Positions 1 through 6,405 of a stretch of 6,405 bases of DNA are shown piece by piece; the stretch's first letter is position 1, and every line of letters starts with the position of its first letter. Position numbers and translations under genes: made by a program. The notes under the pieces are model-generated. The model had not been told where the DNA came from. It saw only the letters and a program-made list of their open reading frames with translations, and did no database searches. The DNA is from a bacterium HR39. Lineage in GTDB: Bacteria; Pseudomonadota; Alphaproteobacteria; Geminicoccales; Geminicoccaceae. Location: contig BEIP01000086.1 in NCBI GenBank assembly GCA_002898955.1, positions 1-6,405 of the forward strand, in the 5' to 3' direction.

Positions 1-767
1 ATGCCCTCCTCCTCGATGGCCCGCGCGGCGGCTTCCGCGGAAAAGCGCGGCACGAGCCGCACCTCGGCGCCGTGGAACAGCGCGCCGAGGAAGACGGAGG
101 CGAGGCCGAAGATGTGGGTGATCGGCAGGACGGCGTAGACCGTGTCCTGCGGCGAGACCCCGCGCAGGCCGGCCGAGTGCTCGGCCACGAACAGCAGATT
201 GGCGTGGGTGAGCATCACGCCCTTCGGCCGGCCGGTGGTGCCGGAGGTGTACATGAGCGCCGCCACCTGCTCTTCCGGCGCCGGGTGGCCGGGCTCGGCA
301 CCGCGCACACCGCGATCGAGCAGGTGGATGCCGAAGCGGCCGAGCTCGACGGGATCCGCCCCGAAGCGGCGGGCGTGTTCGGCGGCCTCGGGCGAGGTGT
401 CGGTGCAGAAGAGGACGAAGGCGGGATCGGCATGCTCGACGATGGCGGTGATCTCGACCGGCGTGAGGCGGGCGTTCACCGGTGCCACCCGGGCGTCCCG
501 GGCGGTGACGGCGAAGAGGGCACAGGCGAGCGCCGCGCCGTTCTCGCCCACCACGACCACCCGCATGCCGCGGCGCAGACCCAGCCGGGCGAGTGCCACC
601 GAGAGCTGCACCACCTCCCAGTGGAGCTCGCGGCCGGTGAAGGTGCGGGCGGGATCGCGCAGCACCACGCGCCCGCCGGCCCGCTCCGCCAGCTCCTCGA
701 CGATCTCGGCGATGCGGGCGTGGCGCGGCCGCCAGCCGCCTGCGGCCCTGCGGCGCGCCGGACTCAT
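1..767 (-). CDS. AMP-forming acyl-CoA synthetase (ANL superfamily), N-terminal part, cut by the window edge
   Basis: Acyl-CoA synthetase/ligase of the adenylate-forming (ANL) superfamily. Family members activate a carboxylic acid with ATP to an acyl-adenylate, then transfer it to coenzyme A. Only the first 255 residues are in the window; typical members have about 500-560. The clearest evidence is the P-loop-like A3 signature YTSGTTGRPKG at residues 173-183, followed by VMLTHANL. After it comes an ITHIFG segment resembling the usual conserved region following A3. The later motifs (YGxTE, the hinge Asp/Lys region and the catalytic C-terminal lysine) would lie beyond base 1. The ATG at 765-767 is preceded by GGGAGGA inside the end of the upstream dehydrogenase gene, and the two genes share an ATGA overlap. 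The acid used (short, medium or long chain, or aromatic) cannot be determined. I am sure of the superfamily, not of a FadD-type role. Confidence 0.93.
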   Translation of the reverse strand, partial: MSPARRRAAGGWRPRHARIAEIVEELAERAGGRVVLRDPARTFTGRELHWEVVQLSVALARLGLRRGMRVVVVGENGAALACALFAVTARDARVAPVNARLTPVEITAIVEHADPAFVLFCTDTSPEAAEHARRFGADPVELGRFGIHLLDRGVRGAEPGHPAPEEQVAALMYTSGTTGRPKGVMLTHANLLFVAEHSAGLRGVSPQDTVYAVLPITHIFGLASVFLGALFHGAEVRLVPRFSAEAAARAIEEEG

Positions 768-1924
768 GCGTCCTCCCGGAACTGCCGCAGCATCTCGCGG
801 GCGATCACCAGCTGCTGGATCTGGCTGGTGCCCTCGTAGATGCGGAACAGCCGCACGTCGCGGTAGAACCGCTCGACCGCATAGTCGCGCATGTAGCCGT
901 TGCCTCCGTGGATCTGCACGGCCCGGTCGGCCACCCGCCCCACCATCTCCGAGGCGAAGTACTTGCAGCACGCCGCCAGCATGGTGACGCGCTCTCCCGC
1001 ATCCCAGCGGGCCGCGGCATCCTGGACCATGGTGCGGGCCGCGTAGGCCTCGGCCCGGCTGTCGGCCAGCATGGCCTGCACGAGCTGGAACTCGGCGATG
1101 GGCCGGCCGAACTGCACCCGCTGGGTGGCGTAGGACAGGCTCTCGTGGATCAGCCGCTCCGCCACGCCCACGCACACGGCGGCGATGTGGATGCGGCCGC
1201 GGTCCAGCACCTTCATGGCGGTGCGGAAGCCCTGCCCCTCCACCCCGCCGAGGAGCTGCGAGGCCGGCACGCGGCAGTCCTCGAAGACGACGTCGGCGGT
1301 GTGCGCGCCCTGCTGGCCCATCTTGCGATCGGGCGGCCCCACCCGCAGCCCCGGCGTGTCCCGCTCGACGAGGAAGGCGGAGATGCCGCGCGCGCCGAGC
1401 TCGCGCGGGCCGGTGCGGGCCATCACCGTGAACAGCCCCGCCTCCGGCGCGTTGGTGATGTAGCGTTTGGTGCCGTTGAGGACGTAGTGGTTGCCGTCGC
1501 GCACGGCGGTGGTGCGCAGGCTCGCCGCGTCCGATCCGGCATCGGGCTCGGTCAGGCAGAAACTGGCGATCAGCTCGCCCGAGGCGAGGCGCGGCAGATA
1601 GCGGCGCTTCTGTTCCTCGGTGCCGTCCATGACGATGCCCTGCGAGCCGATGCCGTTGTTGGTGCCGATCAGCGAGCGGAAGGCGGGCGAGGTCCAGCCG
1701 AGCTCGAAGGCGATGCGGATCTCCTCGGAGAGCGACAGCCCGAGGCCGCCGTACTCCTGGGGAATCGAGAGGCCGAAGAGGCCGAGCTGCCTCATCTGCT
1801 CGACGATCTCGGGCGGGATGCGGTCGCTCTCGGCGACCTCCGCCTCGCGCGGCACCAGGCGCTCGCGCACGAAGCGCCGCACCGTCGCCACGAGCTGTTC
1901 GAGCGTCTCGGAATCCACCGCCAT
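764..1924 (-). CDS. Acyl-CoA dehydrogenase family protein (FAD flavoenzyme), complete
   Basis: This 386-residue protein has the usual length and layout of the short/medium-chain acyl-CoA dehydrogenase family: an alpha-helical N-terminal domain (about 1-120), a beta domain (about 121-230) and a C-terminal helical domain (about 231-386). The family oxidises an acyl-CoA to the trans-2-enoyl-CoA using FAD and passes electrons to electron-transfer flavoprotein. Signature 1 is at residues 123-135 (CLTEPDAGSDAAS), where flavin and substrate are bound. Signature 2 starts at Gln337 (QIHGGNGY) and runs to Asp356. Glu364 in the IYEGT segment is at the position of the catalytic base of the SCAD/MCAD type. 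I chose the ATG at 1922-1924 because GGGGAGG lies 6 bases upstream and MAVDSETLEQ begins where the family fold begins. The reading frame stays open to 2101, but that extension looks unlike any domain. It is the first gene of an operon with the acyl-CoA synthetase, overlapping it by 4 bases. The substrate is unknown; isovaleryl-, glutaryl- or butyryl-CoA-type activity cannot be separated here. Confidence 0.95.
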   Translation of the reverse strand: MAVDSETLEQLVATVRRFVRERLVPREAEVAESDRIPPEIVEQMRQLGLFGLSIPQEYGGLGLSLSEEIRIAFELGWTSPAFRSLIGTNNGIGSQGIVMDGTEEQKRRYLPRLASGELIASFCLTEPDAGSDAASLRTTAVRDGNHYVLNGTKRYITNAPEAGLFTVMARTGPRELGARGISAFLVERDTPGLRVGPPDRKMGQQGAHTADVVFEDCRVPASQLLGGVEGQGFRTAMKVLDRGRIHIAAVCVGVAERLIHESLSYATQRVQFGRPIAEFQLVQAMLADSRAEAYAARTMVQDAAARWDAGERVTMLAACCKYFASEMVGRVADRAVQIHGGNGYMRDYAVERFYRDVRLFRIYEGTSQIQQLVIAREMLRQFREDA

Positions 1925-1994
1925 TCGCCGCCTCCCCGGAGCCCCGCCGTGCCGTCCGGGCGCATGGGCGGGGCCGCAACGTGCGCCGCGGCCG

Positions 1995-2023
1995 CACATA
2001 GCCCCGATCCGCACCGCGGTCGA
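1995..2023 (-). promoter_or_regulatory. Candidate sigma70-type promoter for the acyl-CoA dehydrogenase operon
   Basis: On the minus strand, TCGACC (2018-2023; 4 of 6 to TTGACA) is separated by exactly 17 bases from TATGTG (1995-2000; 3 of 6 to TATAAT). This would start transcription about 60 bases before the dehydrogenase ATG. Both boxes are weak, but they stand out in a region with few A/T bases. This is inference from spacing and partial matches only. Confidence 0.3.
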
Positions 2024-2041
2024 GACGGCCGCCGCGCCGGC

Positions 2042-2061
2042 TTGACGTTCCGGCGCGGGAA
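2042..2061 (+). promoter_or_regulatory. TTGACG box next to an imperfect dyad upstream of copB; possible promoter/operator
   Basis: TTGACG (2042-2047) matches the -35 consensus at 5 of 6 positions. It is followed directly by a 14-base sequence with 12 of 14 positions symmetric (TTCC...GGAA arms, 2048-2061). A dyad in the spacer next to a -35 box is the arrangement used by several metal-responsive regulators, MerR-type ones among them. However, no good -10 hexamer follows at 16-20 bases, so the assignment is weak and no regulator can be named. Confidence 0.25.
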
Positions 2062-2071
2062 GATCCCAGCT

Positions 2072-2091
2072 CCCGGACGGACCGATCCGGG
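2072..2091 (+). repeat. Inverted repeat (6-base arms, 8-base loop) just upstream of the copB start
   Basis: CCCGGA at 2072-2077 pairs perfectly with TCCGGG at 2086-2091 across an 8-base loop. The right arm ends in the G run (GGGG, 2089-2092) that is the best ribosome-binding candidate for the ATG at 2100, with a 7-base gap. In RNA this hairpin could partly hide that site. In such G+C-rich DNA a 6-base inverted repeat may also arise by chance. Confidence 0.35.
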
Positions 2092-2099
2092 GCGCAGGC

Positions 2100-4202
2100 A
2101 TGTCCGGACATCACGTACACCATCCGCATCACGCGCACGAGGCACGCGAAGCAGGCGCTCACGCCACCCACGGGGGTCACGCCGGCCACGACCACGCCGC
2201 CATGGTGGCGGACTTCCGCCGGCGGTTCGTCGTGGTGGCGGTCCTCACCGTGCCGATCCTGCTGCTGGATCCCGGCCTGCGGCATCTGCTCGGCGTGGCT
2301 CCGCCGCCGCGCTTTCCGGGCGATCGGGTCGTCCTGTTCGCGCTCGCGGCGGCGGTCTACGGCTACGGCGGACTTCCCTTCCTGCGCGGTCTCGCGGAGG
2401 AGCTGCGCGCCCGCCGTCCCGGGATGATGACGCTGGTCGGCGTCGCCGTCACGGTGGCCTTCGTCTATTCGGCGGCGGTGACCTTCGGCCTTCCCGGCAG
2501 GCCCTTCTACTGGGAACTGGCCACCCTCGTCGCGGTGATGCTGCTGGGCCACTGGATCGAGGCCCGCTCCGTGCTGGGCGCCTCGGGCGCCCTGCAGGCG
2601 CTGGTGCGGCTTCTGCCGGCACGCGCGGTGCGCATCGCGCCGGACGGGCGCCAGGAGGAGGTGCCGGTCGAGGAGCTCGTTCCGGGCGATCGCGTGCTGG
2701 TGCGCCCGGGCGAGCGGGTGCCCACCGACGGCGTGATCGTCGAGGGGCGTTCCAGCTTCGACGAGAGCATGCTGACGGGCGAATCGCGCCCGGTGGAGAA
2801 GGGGCCCGGTGATCGGGTGATCGCCGGCGCGGTGAACGGCGAGGGTGCGGTGGTGATCGCGGTCGAGCGCACCGGCCGCGAGACCTACCTCGCCCAGGTC
2901 ATCGACCTGGTGCGCCGGGCGCAGGAGACCCGCTCGCGCACCCAGGACATCGCGGATCGCGCCGCGGCCTGGCTCACCCTCGTGGCGCTGGGCGGCGGAG
3001 GCGTGACCTTCCTCGCCTGGCTCTTCGCCGGCTATCCGGTCTCCTTCGCCCTCGAGCGGATGGTCACGGTGATGGTCATCGCCTGTCCCCACGCGCTGGG
3101 ACTCGCCGTGCCGCTGGTGGTGGCGGTGAGCATCGAGCTCGCCGCCCGCAACGGCCTGCTGGTGCGCGACCGCGCGGCCTTCGAACGGGCACGGCTGCTC
3201 GATGCGGTGGTGTTCGACAAGACCGGCACGCTGACCGAGGGCCGCTTCGAGGTGGCGAGCGTGGTGCCGCTCGCCGATCTGCCGGAGGAGGAAGCGCTGC
3301 GGCTGGCGGCAGGCCTCGAGAGTGCTTCCGAGCACCCCATCGCGCAGGGGATCGTGCGCTCGGCGAAGGAGCGCGGCCTCGCGCTGCCGACACCTGCCGA
3401 GGTGCGGGCGATCCCCGGTCGTGGCGTGGAGGGCCGGGTGGAGGATCGCCGGCTGGCGCTCGTGAGCCCGGGCCACCTCCGGGAGCAGGGCGCCCTGCCC
3501 GAGGATCCCCGCCTCACGCGCCTCTTCGACGAGGGCTACACCGTCGTCTTCCTCGTCGAGGACGGGCGTCCGCTCGCCGCCCTCGCGCTGGGCGACCGCA
3601 TCCGCCCCGAGTCCTTCGAGGCGATCCGCCGGCTGCGGGCCATGGGGCTGCGCTGCATGATGCTGACCGGCGACGGACGCGCGGTGGCGCAGCGGGTGGC
3701 TGCCGAACTCGGCCTCGACGAATGGTTCGCCGAGGTGCTGCCCCACCAGAAGGCCGACGTGATCCGCGACCTGCGCGGCCGCGGGCTGGTGGTGGCGATG
3801 GTGGGGGACGGCGTCAACGACGCGCCGGCGCTGGTGGAGGCGGATGTGGGCATCGCCATCGGGGCGGGGACCGACGTGGCGGTCGAATCGGCCGACATCG
3901 TGCTGGTGCGCAACGATCCGCGCGACGTGGCGGCCATCCTCGGCCTCGCCCGTGCCACCTACGCGAAGATGGTTCAGAACCTGGCGTGGGCGGCCGGGTA
4001 CAACGTGGTGGCCATCCCCCTCGCCGCGGGCGTGGCGGCACCGTGGGGCATCCTGCTGACGCCCGCCGTCGGCGCGGCGCTCATGTCGCTCTCGACGGTG
4101 ATCGTGGCGATCAACGCCCAACTGCTGCGCCGGGCCGGACCCGGCCGCGAAAGGGAGGCTCCGGCGCCGCGGGCGGAACCCGCTCCGGCTGCCGGCTCCT
4201 GA
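2100..4202 (+). CDS. copB: CopB-type P1B-3 copper-transporting P-type ATPase
   Basis: This 700-residue heavy-metal P-type ATPase would pump copper across the cytoplasmic membrane at the cost of ATP. It has about eight membrane segments (near 42-60, 77-95, 108-130, 136-153, 291-311, 321-348, 630-648 and 651-676). The GG pair at 90-91 in the second segment is typical of P1B pumps. Catalytic motifs in order are TGES (226-229, phosphatase loop), DKTGT with phospho-acceptor Asp373, the P1B-specific EHP (His412), TGDG (523-526) and GDGVND (569-574). The metal-selectivity motifs are CPH at 329-331, YN at 634-635 and MSLST at 662-666. These define subgroup P1B-3 (CopB), not the CPC-type CopA or Zn/Cd pumps. 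The N-terminus has 12 histidines in the first 32 residues and no CxxC domain, as in known CopB proteins. The ATG at 2100 is preferred because it keeps this His tail, although its Shine-Dalgarno (GGGG) is weak. Whether the physiological ion is Cu(I), Cu(II) or Ag(I) cannot be read from sequence. Confidence 0.95.
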   Translation: MSGHHVHHPHHAHEAREAGAHATHGGHAGHDHAAMVADFRRRFVVVAVLTVPILLLDPGLRHLLGVAPPPRFPGDRVVLFALAAAVYGYGGLPFLRGLAEELRARRPGMMTLVGVAVTVAFVYSAAVTFGLPGRPFYWELATLVAVMLLGHWIEARSVLGASGALQALVRLLPARAVRIAPDGRQEEVPVEELVPGDRVLVRPGERVPTDGVIVEGRSSFDESMLTGESRPVEKGPGDRVIAGAVNGEGAVVIAVERTGRETYLAQVIDLVRRAQETRSRTQDIADRAAAWLTLVALGGGGVTFLAWLFAGYPVSFALERMVTVMVIACPHALGLAVPLVVAVSIELAARNGLLVRDRAAFERARLLDAVVFDKTGTLTEGRFEVASVVPLADLPEEEALRLAAGLESASEHPIAQGIVRSAKERGLALPTPAEVRAIPGRGVEGRVEDRRLALVSPGHLREQGALPEDPRLTRLFDEGYTVVFLVEDGRPLAALALGDRIRPESFEAIRRLRAMGLRCMMLTGDGRAVAQRVAAELGLDEWFAEVLPHQKADVIRDLRGRGLVVAMVGDGVNDAPALVEADVGIAIGAGTDVAVESADIVLVRNDPRDVAAILGLARATYAKMVQNLAWAAGYNVVAIPLAAGVAAPWGILLTPAVGAALMSLSTVIVAINAQLLRRAGPGREREAPAPRAEPAPAAGS

Positions 4203-4209
4203 GGCTCAG
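4199..4209. repeat. 11-base palindrome holding both convergent stop codons
   Basis: CTGAG-G-CTCAG spans the junction of the two metal-exporter genes. It contains the TGA of the plus-strand ATPase (4200-4202) and, on the other strand, the TGA of the CDF gene (4208-4206). Only 3 bases separate the two coding regions. The stem is too short and has no T run, so this is not a credible intrinsic terminator. No other terminator fits at this junction. Confidence 0.6.
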
Positions 4210-5147
4210 TGCGGCACCACGAGGTGGCTGTCGGGGCAGAAGGAGGCCTCGCAGGCGAGCTCCATCTCGAGGGTGGAGTGGCCGATGTCGAAGCGCTCGG
4301 CCAGCATCGCCTTCACCCGGTGCTTGACCGTCTCGATCTCGGCCGCCGAGGTGGTGTCGGGCACCACCACATGGGCCTCGAGGGACAGCTCGCGCTCGGT
4401 GATCTGCCACAGGTGCAGGTGGTGGACGTCGAGCACGCCCGGCACCCGGCGGATGGCCGCCGCCACCTCCTCGGGGTCGAGGCCGAGCGGGGTGGCACCC
4501 ATGAGCAGGCGCACCACCGGCACCATCTCGAGCAGGCCGTGGGCGAGGATGTAGCCGGCGATCAGGAGCGTGACGAGCGGATCCACCCACAGCCAGCCGA
4601 AGGCCCACACCGCGAAGCCGGCGACGACGACGGCGACGCTGCCGAGCGCGTCGGCGATGTTGTGGAGGAAGGCGGCGCGCACGTTGACGCTCTCGCGGGC
4701 GAGCCGCGCCACCAGCAGCGCCGTCGCCGTGTCGATCACCAGCGCCACCCCGGCCACCGCCATCACCCAGGCGCCCGCCACCGGCTCGGGTACGAAGAGG
4801 CGCACCAGCGCCTCCCACAGCAGGTAGAGGCCGATGGCGACCAGCGTGGTGAGGTTGACGAGCGCCGCAACCGGCTCGGCCCGGCCGTAGCCGAAGGTCA
4901 TGCCGGGGTGGGCCGGCCAGCGGGCGATGCGGCGTGCGGCCAGCGCCACCGCCAGCGCCAGCGCGTCGCTCAGATTGTGGACGGCGTCGGCCACCAGCGC
5001 GAGGCTGCCGGCCAGCACGCCGGCCACGATCTGCACCACCGTGAGCAGCAGGTTGACGGCGGTGGCGAGGACGAGCGGCCGCTCGCCGGGCCCCTCCCCC
5101 GCATGGGCGGGGGCGTGACGGTGGTGTCCGTGCGCGTGGCGATGCAC
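4206..5147 (-). CDS. Cation diffusion facilitator (CDF) family zinc-type efflux transporter
   Basis: This 313-residue CDF (CzcD/ZitB-like) exporter would move Zn(II), and possibly Cd or Co, out of the cytoplasm by proton antiport. Six membrane segments are visible between about residues 24 and 212, followed by a cytoplasmic ferredoxin-like domain (about 222-298, VHHLHLWQI within it). The transport site is a pair of HxxxD motifs, His57/Asp61 in segment 2 and His162/Asp166 in segment 5, the pattern of zinc-selective CDFs. The N-terminus is His-rich (7 His in the first 15 residues), and the C-terminal tail adds Cys299, Cys304, His308 and His313 as possible extra ligands. The start is a GTG (5145-5147) with GGGAGG 9 bases upstream; no ATG in frame would keep the first membrane segment. 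It begins 34 bases after the thrS stop on the same strand and ends 3 bases from the copper ATPase. Zinc is inferred from the motif, not proven. Confidence 0.94.
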   Translation of the reverse strand: MHRHAHGHHRHAPAHAGEGPGERPLVLATAVNLLLTVVQIVAGVLAGSLALVADAVHNLSDALALAVALAARRIARWPAHPGMTFGYGRAEPVAALVNLTTLVAIGLYLLWEALVRLFVPEPVAGAWVMAVAGVALVIDTATALLVARLARESVNVRAAFLHNIADALGSVAVVVAGFAVWAFGWLWVDPLVTLLIAGYILAHGLLEMVPVVRLLMGATPLGLDPEEVAAAIRRVPGVLDVHHLHLWQITERELSLEAHVVVPDTTSAAEIETVKHRVKAMLAERFDIGHSTLEMELACEASFCPDSHLVVPH

Positions 5148-5159
5148 GCTCCGCGACCT

Positions 5160-5181
5160 CCCGCGCGGGCCGCCGCGCGGC
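5160..5181 (-). repeat. GC-only repeat/hairpin between thrS and the CDF gene
   Basis: Two 10-base palindromes lie side by side: CCCGCGCGGG (5160-5169) and GCCGCGCGGC (5172-5181). They share the core CCGCGCGG (5161-5168 and 5173-5180), so the RNA could also fold one 8-base-pair all-GC stem with a 4-base loop. It lies directly after the thrS stop, and its CDF-side arm runs into the GGGAGG ribosome-binding site of the CDF gene (5157-5162). There is no T run, so it is not a standard intrinsic terminator. It might slow transcription or hide the ribosome-binding site, but G+C richness alone could also explain it. Confidence 0.4.
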
Positions 5182-6405
5182 TCAGGCCTGCGGCCGCAGG
5201 TCCGGCGGCGTGGCCTCGGCGCGCAGCAGGCCGATCACCCGGTCGAGCTCCAGCGTCTCCTGGCCCGTCTCGCCCAGCCGGCGCATCGCCACGGTGCGCT
5301 CTTCCACCTCGCGTTTGCCGACGGCGAGGATCACCGGGACCTTGGCCAGCGAGTGCTGGCGCACCTTGTAGGAGATCTTGTCGGGGCCGGTGTCCAGCTC
5401 GACCCGCAGCCCCGCCTCGCCGAGCTTCGCGGCCACCTCGGCGGCGTAACCATCGGCCTCGTTGGTGATGGTGGCCACCACCACCTGGACGGGCACGAGC
5501 CACAGCGGCAGCCGGCCGGCGTAGTGCTCCAGCAGCACGCCGATGAAACGCTCGAAGCTGCCGAGAATGGCCCGGTGCAGCATCACCGGCCGGTGCCTGG
5601 CCCCGTCGGGGCCGATGTAGGAGGCATCGAGGCGCTCGGGCAGCACGAAGTCCACCTGCAGCGTGCCGCACTGCCAGTCGCGGCCGATGGCGTCCTTGAG
5701 CACGAACTCGAGCTTCGGCCCGTAGAAGGCGCCCTCGCCGGGATTGAGGGTCACGTCCAGCCCGGTCTCGCGCACCGCCGCCCACAGCGCTTCTTCCGCC
5801 TGGTCCCACACCGCGTCGTCACCGGCACGCACGGCGGGGCGGTCGGCGAACTTGATGCGCACGTCCTCGAAGCCGAAGTCGCGGTAGACCCGCATCAGCA
5901 GCTCGCAGAAGGCGGCCGTTTCGGAGGTGATCTGCTCGGGCGTGCAGAAGATGTGGGCGTCGTCCTGGGTGAAGGCGCGCACCCGCATCAGCCCGTGCAG
6001 GGCCCCCGAGGGCTCCTTGCGGTGGCAGGAACCGAATTCGGCCATCCTGAGCGGCAGCTCGCGGTAGCTGCGCAGCCGTGTGTTGAAGATCTGCACGTGC
6101 CCCGGGCAGTTCATCGGCTTGATGGCGAAGGCCCGGTTCTCGTACTCGAGGGTGAACATGTTGTCCCGGAACTTCTCCCAGTGCCCGGAGCGCTCCCACA
6201 GCGAGCGGTCGATGAGCTGCGGCGTCTTCACCTCGATGTAGCCGTGCCGCTGCAGCTGGCGGCGCATGTAGGCCTCGATGGAAAGCCAGATGGTCCAGCC
6301 CCTGGGGTGCCAGAAGGCCGAACCGGGCGCCTCCTCCTGGAAGTGGAAGAGGTCCATCTCCCGCCCGAGGCGGCGATGGTCGCGCTTTTCCGCCTCCTCG
6401 AGCTG
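5182..6405 (-). CDS. thrS: Threonyl-tRNA synthetase, C-terminal 407 residues (N-terminus beyond the right edge)
   Basis: Class II synthetase that charges tRNA-Thr with threonine in the cytoplasm. The frame is open to base 6405, beginning [20 protein letters not shown], the usual lead into the catalytic core, so the ATG at 6355-6357 is an internal Met and not the start. The N-terminal TGS and editing domains are outside the window. Counting from that Met, the zinc ligands are Cys84 (MNCPGH), His135 (DDAHIF) and His261 (LHRAI). Their spacings of 51 and 177 equal those of Cys334, His385 and His511 in the E. coli enzyme. Motif 2 Arg113 (SCHRKEPSG) and motif 3 Arg270 (GSFERF) correspond to E. coli Arg363 and Arg520. 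The anticodon-binding domain covers about 285-385 (PLWLVPVQV to the end). All core residues are intact, so the gene looks functional. The CDF gene follows 34 bases downstream on the same strand, where some bacteria have infC. Confidence 0.98.
   Translation of the reverse strand, partial: QLEEAEKRDHRRLGREMDLFHFQEEAPGSAFWHPRGWTIWLSIEAYMRRQLQRHGYIEVKTPQLIDRSLWERSGHWEKFRDNMFTLEYENRAFAIKPMNCPGHVQIFNTRLRSYRELPLRMAEFGSCHRKEPSGALHGLMRVRAFTQDDAHIFCTPEQITSETAAFCELLMRVYRDFGFEDVRIKFADRPAVRAGDDAVWDQAEEALWAAVRETGLDVTLNPGEGAFYGPKLEFVLKDAIGRDWQCGTLQVDFVLPERLDASYIGPDGARHRPVMLHRAILGSFERFIGVLLEHYAGRLPLWLVPVQVVVATITNEADGYAAEVAAKLGEAGLRVELDTGPDKISYKVRQHSLAKVPVILAVGKREVEERTVAMRRLGETGQETLELDRVIGLLRAEATPPDLRPQA

Larger units (their letters stand above)
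1925..2099. other. Divergent intergenic region between the acyl-CoA dehydrogenase and copper ATPase genes
   Basis: This 175-base region must hold the start signals for both the leftward catabolic operon and the rightward ATPase gene. It is G+C-rich and contains no convincing small gene. Besides the Shine-Dalgarno of the dehydrogenase gene at 1931-1937, I see a weak leftward promoter candidate, a TTGACG box beside an imperfect dyad, and a hairpin-capable repeat just before the ATPase start; these are listed separately. Confidence 0.8.

Noticed and set aside
72..987. Plus-strand open frames of 255 and 281 codons over the left edge
   Set aside because: The minus strand here encodes the acyl-CoA synthetase with an intact A3 motif; the plus frames have no recognisable features.
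1925..2101. Longer dehydrogenase start at 2101, adding 59 residues
   Set aside because: The added stretch is Arg/Gly/Pro-rich and unlike the family. The ATG at 1924 has a strong GGGGAGG at correct spacing and gives the standard family length, and a start at 2101 would also overlap the copB start codon.
908..2812. A 634-codon plus-strand open frame across the dehydrogenase gene, the intergenic region and the start of copB
   Set aside because: It lies antisense to a clear acyl-CoA dehydrogenase and out of frame with copB. Its product is low-complexity Arg/Gly/Ala/His sequence with no motif, as expected of a shadow frame in G+C-rich DNA.
3084..3095. Reading the P-type ATPase as a CopA (CPC) or Zn/Cd pump
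   Set aside because: The sixth membrane segment has CPH, with the matching YN and MSxST motifs. There is no N-terminal CxxC metal-binding domain.
5148..5181. Intrinsic terminator after thrS
   Set aside because: There is a GC stem but no T run on the minus strand, so it does not meet the usual form.
4209..5468. A 419-codon plus-strand open frame opposite the CDF gene and the end of thrS
   Set aside because: It is antisense to two genes with strong family motifs. Its composition (His/Arg/Gly/Glu-rich, no domain) is that of a mirror frame.
6355..6357. Start of the synthetase gene at the ATG near the right edge
   Set aside because: The frame continues upstream to the window end with conserved ThrRS sequence (KRDHRRLG), so this Met is internal and the gene is simply cut by the window.

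Overview
The window is very G+C-rich, and its codon third positions are almost all G or C. It is densely packed: five protein genes and one short divergent promoter region account for nearly every base. The ThrRS fragment (wording around its class II motifs) and the CopB-like pump fit a G+C-rich proteobacterium. An alphaproteobacterium is my best guess, but that is an impression from sequence style, not a search result. I see no rRNA, tRNA, CRISPR array, insertion sequence or prophage signature, and no abrupt change in base composition.

Left block (1-1924, minus strand): a fatty-acid or acyl-CoA catabolism pair. A complete acyl-CoA dehydrogenase (764-1924) is followed by an AMP-forming acyl-CoA synthetase that runs off the left edge. 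The two overlap by 4 bases (ATGA), which implies co-transcription and probably translational coupling. Biochemically, the synthetase would activate a free acid to its CoA thioester and the dehydrogenase would make the first alpha,beta double bond. The true substrate cannot be read from the sequence.

Middle (1925-2099): a 175-base divergent intergenic region holding weak promoter-like elements and two inverted repeats in front of the metal pump gene.

Right block (2100-5147): two metal exporters face each other tail to tail with only 3 bases between their stop codons. On the plus strand is a P1B-3 (CopB-type) copper-transporting ATPase with a CPH motif and a 12-histidine N-terminal tail. On the minus strand is a zinc-type cation diffusion facilitator (CDF) that also has a histidine-rich N-terminus. 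Together they look like a small copper/zinc homeostasis module, but no metal-sensing regulator, metallochaperone or RND component lies inside the window.

Right edge (5182-6405, minus strand): the C-terminal two-thirds of threonyl-tRNA synthetase (thrS), with all three zinc ligands. The CDF gene begins 34 bases after the thrS stop on the same strand, so the zinc exporter may be read through from thrS.

I see known protein families in ordinary form and no clear undescribed system. The most notable points are the tail-to-tail His-tailed exporters, the thrS-CDF linkage with a GC-only hairpin between them, and the dyads upstream of copB.
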